This document shows, piece after piece, positions 61,044-64,000 of a DNA stretch of 64,000 nucleotides. Position numbers and translations under genes: made by a program. The notes beneath the pieces were generated by a model, which saw only the letters and a list, made by a program, of their open reading frames with translations, did no database searches and had not been told where the DNA came from. The stretch is from Valencia hispanica (Eukaryota; Chordata; Actinopteri; Cyprinodontiformes; Valenciidae). Position 1 is the first letter of the stretch. Every line of letters starts with the position of its first letter. The DNA lies in assembly GCA_963556495.2 (NCBI GenBank), contig OY747723.1, positions 10,014,501 through 10,078,500 of the forward strand, read 5' to 3'.

Positions 61044-62552
61044 TTACACCCCATTTTCTTCTTCATTTCTGTCTTCATCTTCAAGCCTCTGATTAAGAAG
61101 AGAGCATTGGACCATTGTGTTAGTTTTCATCTTATTCATCATTTGTTTTATACATGGGAGAACACAACTAACAAAAATGCAGAAAAGTATCAAAATTACA
61201 ATGAATGGCATAGCTATTTTTAAAAGAACCTGATACCACCTGCCGGTTGTCAGCCAGCCCATGAGATCCCATTGTCCATTACTGCTTTCTTGTGATTTTA
61301 AAAAGTCAGTTAATCCCTGCACCCGGTCATGAATGAGAGTCCAATTATCATGTGTACTAGGAATGTAAGTACAACAGTGTTCACCAATTACAGTACAAAA
61401 TCCACCTTCAGAAGCAAAAAGAGTGTCCAGAGCTACCCGATGTTGCATCAGCATGGTCTTCATCGCCAGTTTTTCAGGATCGTTGGCCAGCAGGTTGGAC
61501 ATTTCAGCAAGGATGTCTGTGATGTTTTCCAAAGTCCACCAAACCTCGTTCATCCGTTTTGTCAGGCTTGCAACTCCAACAGGTGGGAACATGGTGTGGA
61601 AGATTCCTTTTGCATCACTGTAGAGAGGTTTTCGTCCACCATTGTCAGAGAACGGGTTGAACACTTGTGGAGGGTTGAATTCCCGTTTATTCAGCTCTGT
61701 CGGTTTAGAAGGTGCTCCGTTTTCCGTTATGATGTGTGAGGAGGGTTGCAGTCGAGCCAAACTGCATGTGCCACACCAATCCTTAGGTAGGTAGAGGTAG
61801 AAAGTGTGACCACACTTCCAGATGTATCCGTCAGGCGTTCCCAGGCCAAATTGGGAGGGAACCTCTAGGAGATGGGTTCCTCTTTTGACAGTGGTTTTGA
61901 AACCACTTATCTTGTCTTGAAGTGGAGTTGTGTTGAGGGTTATGTATCTTGGCACAGGTGTGTTTCCAATCGTCATCCAGTGGTTTATACGCATCATTTT
62001 CGTCTGGGTCGCTGACAAGGGTAGCGTGTCCTCACAGATGGAATTTCCTAAAAATGCATGTTTGTTGTTACAAGGGACTGAAAAACAGAAAGTGTATTTT
62101 CCAGTAAGGCGTAGTAAGTTGATTCCTTTGGCAACTGAAGCATTCGTTTTTTTGGAAAAGTCACCAGGCTGGGACCATGTCCTGTTGTTCTCAGCAGTGC
62201 AGCAGTGAGGTAAGGTGGAACAGTCTGTTCCAACAGTTGTTATAGTTAATTTGTATAGCAGACATATGGTATTATTTAAGGTGGTTGGGACAGCAGTCAT
62301 CGTTGAGACTTCAGCAGAATGGTGTGGGATCCATGAACAGACATAACAGCTGGTATTGAAACCTAAACGTTTTGCAGTCAAATTAACTATTTGATACCAG
62401 GTGTTCTTGAACGCATGGTGGGTTAGAATTTTAGCTCTTCTTTCCTTTGATGTCTGGGCGTCATCAGGTGTGAGGAAAAAGCAGTGGAAAAGGGGCAGGC
62501 AAACTGCCAGACAGGAGTGGAGCCAAACTAGTTTCATGTTGGCTAGAGGCAA
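61044..62552 (-). CDS. env: ERV-C envelope glycoprotein, full open frame
   Basis: 502 codons with no stop or frameshift. Residues 6-27 form a signal-peptide-like hydrophobic start. About eight N-glycosylation sequons follow. CXXC motifs are CYVC at 69-72 and CGTC at 260-263. The transmembrane subunit shows a heptad region, then CX6CC at 386-394, the hallmark of gamma-type Env with covalent subunit linkage, then a membrane anchor at about 441-467 and a 35-residue tail. I see no RXK/RR furin site between subunits, which is unusual. The frame is intact while pol is broken, so domestication or recent age are both possible. It is not shown to be expressed. Confidence 0.88.
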   Translation of the reverse strand: MPLANMKLVWLHSCLAVCLPLFHCFFLTPDDAQTSKERRAKILTHHAFKNTWYQIVNLTAKRLGFNTSCYVCSWIPHHSAEVSTMTAVPTTLNNTICLLYKLTITTVGTDCSTLPHCCTAENNRTWSQPGDFSKKTNASVAKGINLLRLTGKYTFCFSVPCNNKHAFLGNSICEDTLPLSATQTKMMRINHWMTIGNTPVPRYITLNTTPLQDKISGFKTTVKRGTHLLEVPSQFGLGTPDGYIWKCGHTFYLYLPKDWCGTCSLARLQPSSHIITENGAPSKPTELNKREFNPPQVFNPFSDNGGRKPLYSDAKGIFHTMFPPVGVASLTKRMNEVWWTLENITDILAEMSNLLANDPEKLAMKTMLMQHRVALDTLFASEGGFCTVIGEHCCTYIPSTHDNWTLIHDRVQGLTDFLKSQESSNGQWDLMGWLTTGRWYQVLLKIAMPFIVILILFCIFVSCVLPCIKQMMNKMKTNTMVQCSLLNQRLEDEDRNEEENGV

Positions 62553-62685
62553 ATAAGAGGACTACCCCTCCAAAACAGAGGTTTGACCACTAAGGGAACA
62601 GGGATGCTGTTCTGCTGGGTTTGAGACCAGAGGCCCTATTGGTCACTCTGTCCTTTGTAGCCCAGACTTCCCCACTGTCCCGTGT

Positions 62686-63186
62686 CTAGTCCCCTAATTG
62701 CCTTTGCAATTTGCAGTGTGAGATGTGTATCCACGAGGGTCTCTCAGCGATTTTCACAGCCGTGGGCGTGGTCAGCAGGACTTCAAAAGGTCCTTCCCAG
62801 CGGGGACTCGTCCAGTTCTTCCTTTTAATCACCTTGATGAATACCCAGTCTCCAGGTTTGATTGGCTTTTCAGGATCCTGCAAAACAGAAGGAGAGATAA
62901 GCAGATTGTGTGCGTTTTGCACTTCTTTGGCTAGGATAATTTTTCTCATGTAATCAGCTAATGTGAGTTTTTCGTCTGCTTTTTGCAAATCAGGCGCAAC
63001 TAGAGGTAACCTGTAAGGTCTGCCATAAATGATTTCAAAAGGTGTTAAACCTTGGTTTGTTGGCGTGATTCTCATGTAAAGTTTTACTAGGTCCAAACAC
63101 TCAGGCCATGGTCTTCTAGTCTCTGCCATGCATTTCCTGAGTCTGCTTTTGATGGTCCCATTATGTCTTTCTACTAAACCTGCACT
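62686..63186 (-). pseudogene. ERV-C integrase C-terminal half
   Basis: It continues the integrase frame after a stop codon at 63187-63189. It holds the third catalytic residue (in LVERHNG, just after the stop), TPFEIIYGRPYRLP, and the SH3-like C-terminal domain (GDWVFIKV, WEGPFEVLLTTPTAVKI, WIHISHCK). It ends about 130 bases before env. Confidence 0.85.
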
Positions 63187-64000
63187 TTAAGGGTGATAGG
63201 CACAATGATTTTTTAGTTGGATGTCTAAATGTTTTGCCATATTTTGAATAACCTCATTCACAAAATGTGGTCCATTATCTGAATATATTACTTGTGGAAT
63301 ACCATGGTTTGCAATGATAGTTTTACATAGTGCTTTTGCCACTGTTAGAGCATCATTCTTTGCAGTGGGAATTATTTCCGGCCATTTGGAGAAAGCGTCA
63401 ATTATTACTAAGCAATATTTGTATGAGCCGCTCTGTGTTAGTTCAATGAAATCCATGTGGATTGTGTGGAATGGGTAGGCTGGTTGAGGAAATTGGCCTC
63501 GCTTGGGTCTCATATTCCCTTGTGGGTTGTGTTTGATACATGTTAGGCATGTTTTGCAAAAATGTTTTAAGTATGTTAAAAGGTTGTATATTGTAAAGTG
63601 TTGCTGTATTATTGATACCATCCCCCCTGTGGAGACATGGCAAGGCCCATGGCTCACAAGCGCAGCAGCTTTAAACAGTGATTTGGGTAGGATGGGTTTA
63701 TTACGAACTTCATAAAGTCCATTTTCGTTTAGAATGGCACCTTTTGTTTTCCATAATTGTTTTTCAGAAGAGGGAGCGTTTGTTTGCATGTCTTTCAAAA
63801 CAGTCTGATCTATAAGTTCCTGTTCTGTGGTCTGTGTAATTCCTAACTCTGCTTCCGCAGAGAGCGGATATTGTCTCACTCTGGGTGTAAAATGTGATTT
63901 AGCAGTTATTTGAACGGGAGCAATGGATGAGAGTAGGCCCACATCAGTGGGGCTTTTAGACCATAATGTGTCAGGGACTTCTTTGAGTTGCTTTTCTTCC
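63187..64000 (-). pseudogene. ERV-C RT start fused to integrase N-terminal half
   Basis: A single open frame from the window edge. It begins with the Pro-RT spacer (homologous in style to ERV-B, PTDVGL), reaches an RT-finger-like AEAELGI stretch near 63855, then passes straight into the integrase N-terminal region (ILPKSLF, zinc-type HGPCHVS and CKTCLTC). The core follows with MDFIELT and YSDNGPHF. About 1.8 kb of RT palm and RNase H is absent, in frame. A TAA at 63187-63189 ends it before the third catalytic residue. Confidence 0.8.

Larger units (their letters stand above)
60357..64000 (-). mobile_element. ERV-C, third endogenous retrovirus, 3' part
   Basis: A minus-strand provirus whose 3' LTR, env and pol 3' half are in the window. 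Its 5' end is to the right. The 4-bp candidate target duplication at the left is tgag (60353-60356). The integration site is inside a LINE tail. RT and RNase H are missing, env is open, and integrase has one stop. Confidence 0.9.

Overview
The window looks like teleost fish genomic DNA: an intron-containing vertebrate ubiquitin-ligase gene embedded in AT-rich DNA full of fish-type transposable elements (L2/Maui-like, Rex1-like and L1-like LINEs, Tc1 and hAT relics, LTR retroviruses). There is no bacterial or CRISPR-like content. All calls come from reading the sequence and supplied translations; no database search was run.

Region 1 (1-31.8 kb). The only clearly recognisable host gene is the 3' half of a HECW-family (NEDD4-like) HECT E3 ligase on the + strand. 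Twelve exons run from 3964 to the TAA at 21359-21361. They keep one reading phase through every splice junction and encode 460 residues, covering the whole HECT domain with its catalytic cysteine. The 5' exons lie to the left of the window. The introns hold a degraded L2 LINE, a near-perfect palindrome, a Rex1-type LINE tail with target-site duplication, and a 6.2 kb 5'-truncated L1 with a 3 kb GC-rich 3' UTR. Downstream are the 3' UTR, several MITE-like repeats, and a 772 bp DNA transposon (24534-25305). That transposon has long inverted ends, a 22-bp-phased subterminal motif array and a CxxC/HTH-like reading frame.

Region 2 (31.8-37.7 kb). L2 fragments lie in opposite orientations. One carries a second L1 copy that landed in a (TA)n tract. 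A 200-codon open frame of unknown nature follows.

Region 3 (37.7-54.2 kb). One L2 LINE was hit twice by endogenous retroviruses, both on the minus strand. ERV-A is 37780-43675 (TSD AGAG). ERV-B is 44159-53454 (TSD GCAT). ERV-B has nearly identical LTRs, a tRNA-Ala type primer binding site, and Gag and Pro-Pol in one frame separated by a single TGA. Both are broken by stops, frameshifts and deletions.

Region 4 (54.2-64 kb). A small MITE has the same termini as the 772 bp transposon. A second, inverted copy of that transposon's host repeat carries a LINE insertion but lacks the transposon, so it serves as a paralogous empty site. A third L1 tail follows, then the 3' part of a third retrovirus (ERV-C, from 60357 past the window end). 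ERV-C has an uninterrupted 502-codon env. Its pol has an internal deletion that removes the RT core, and a stop codon inside integrase.
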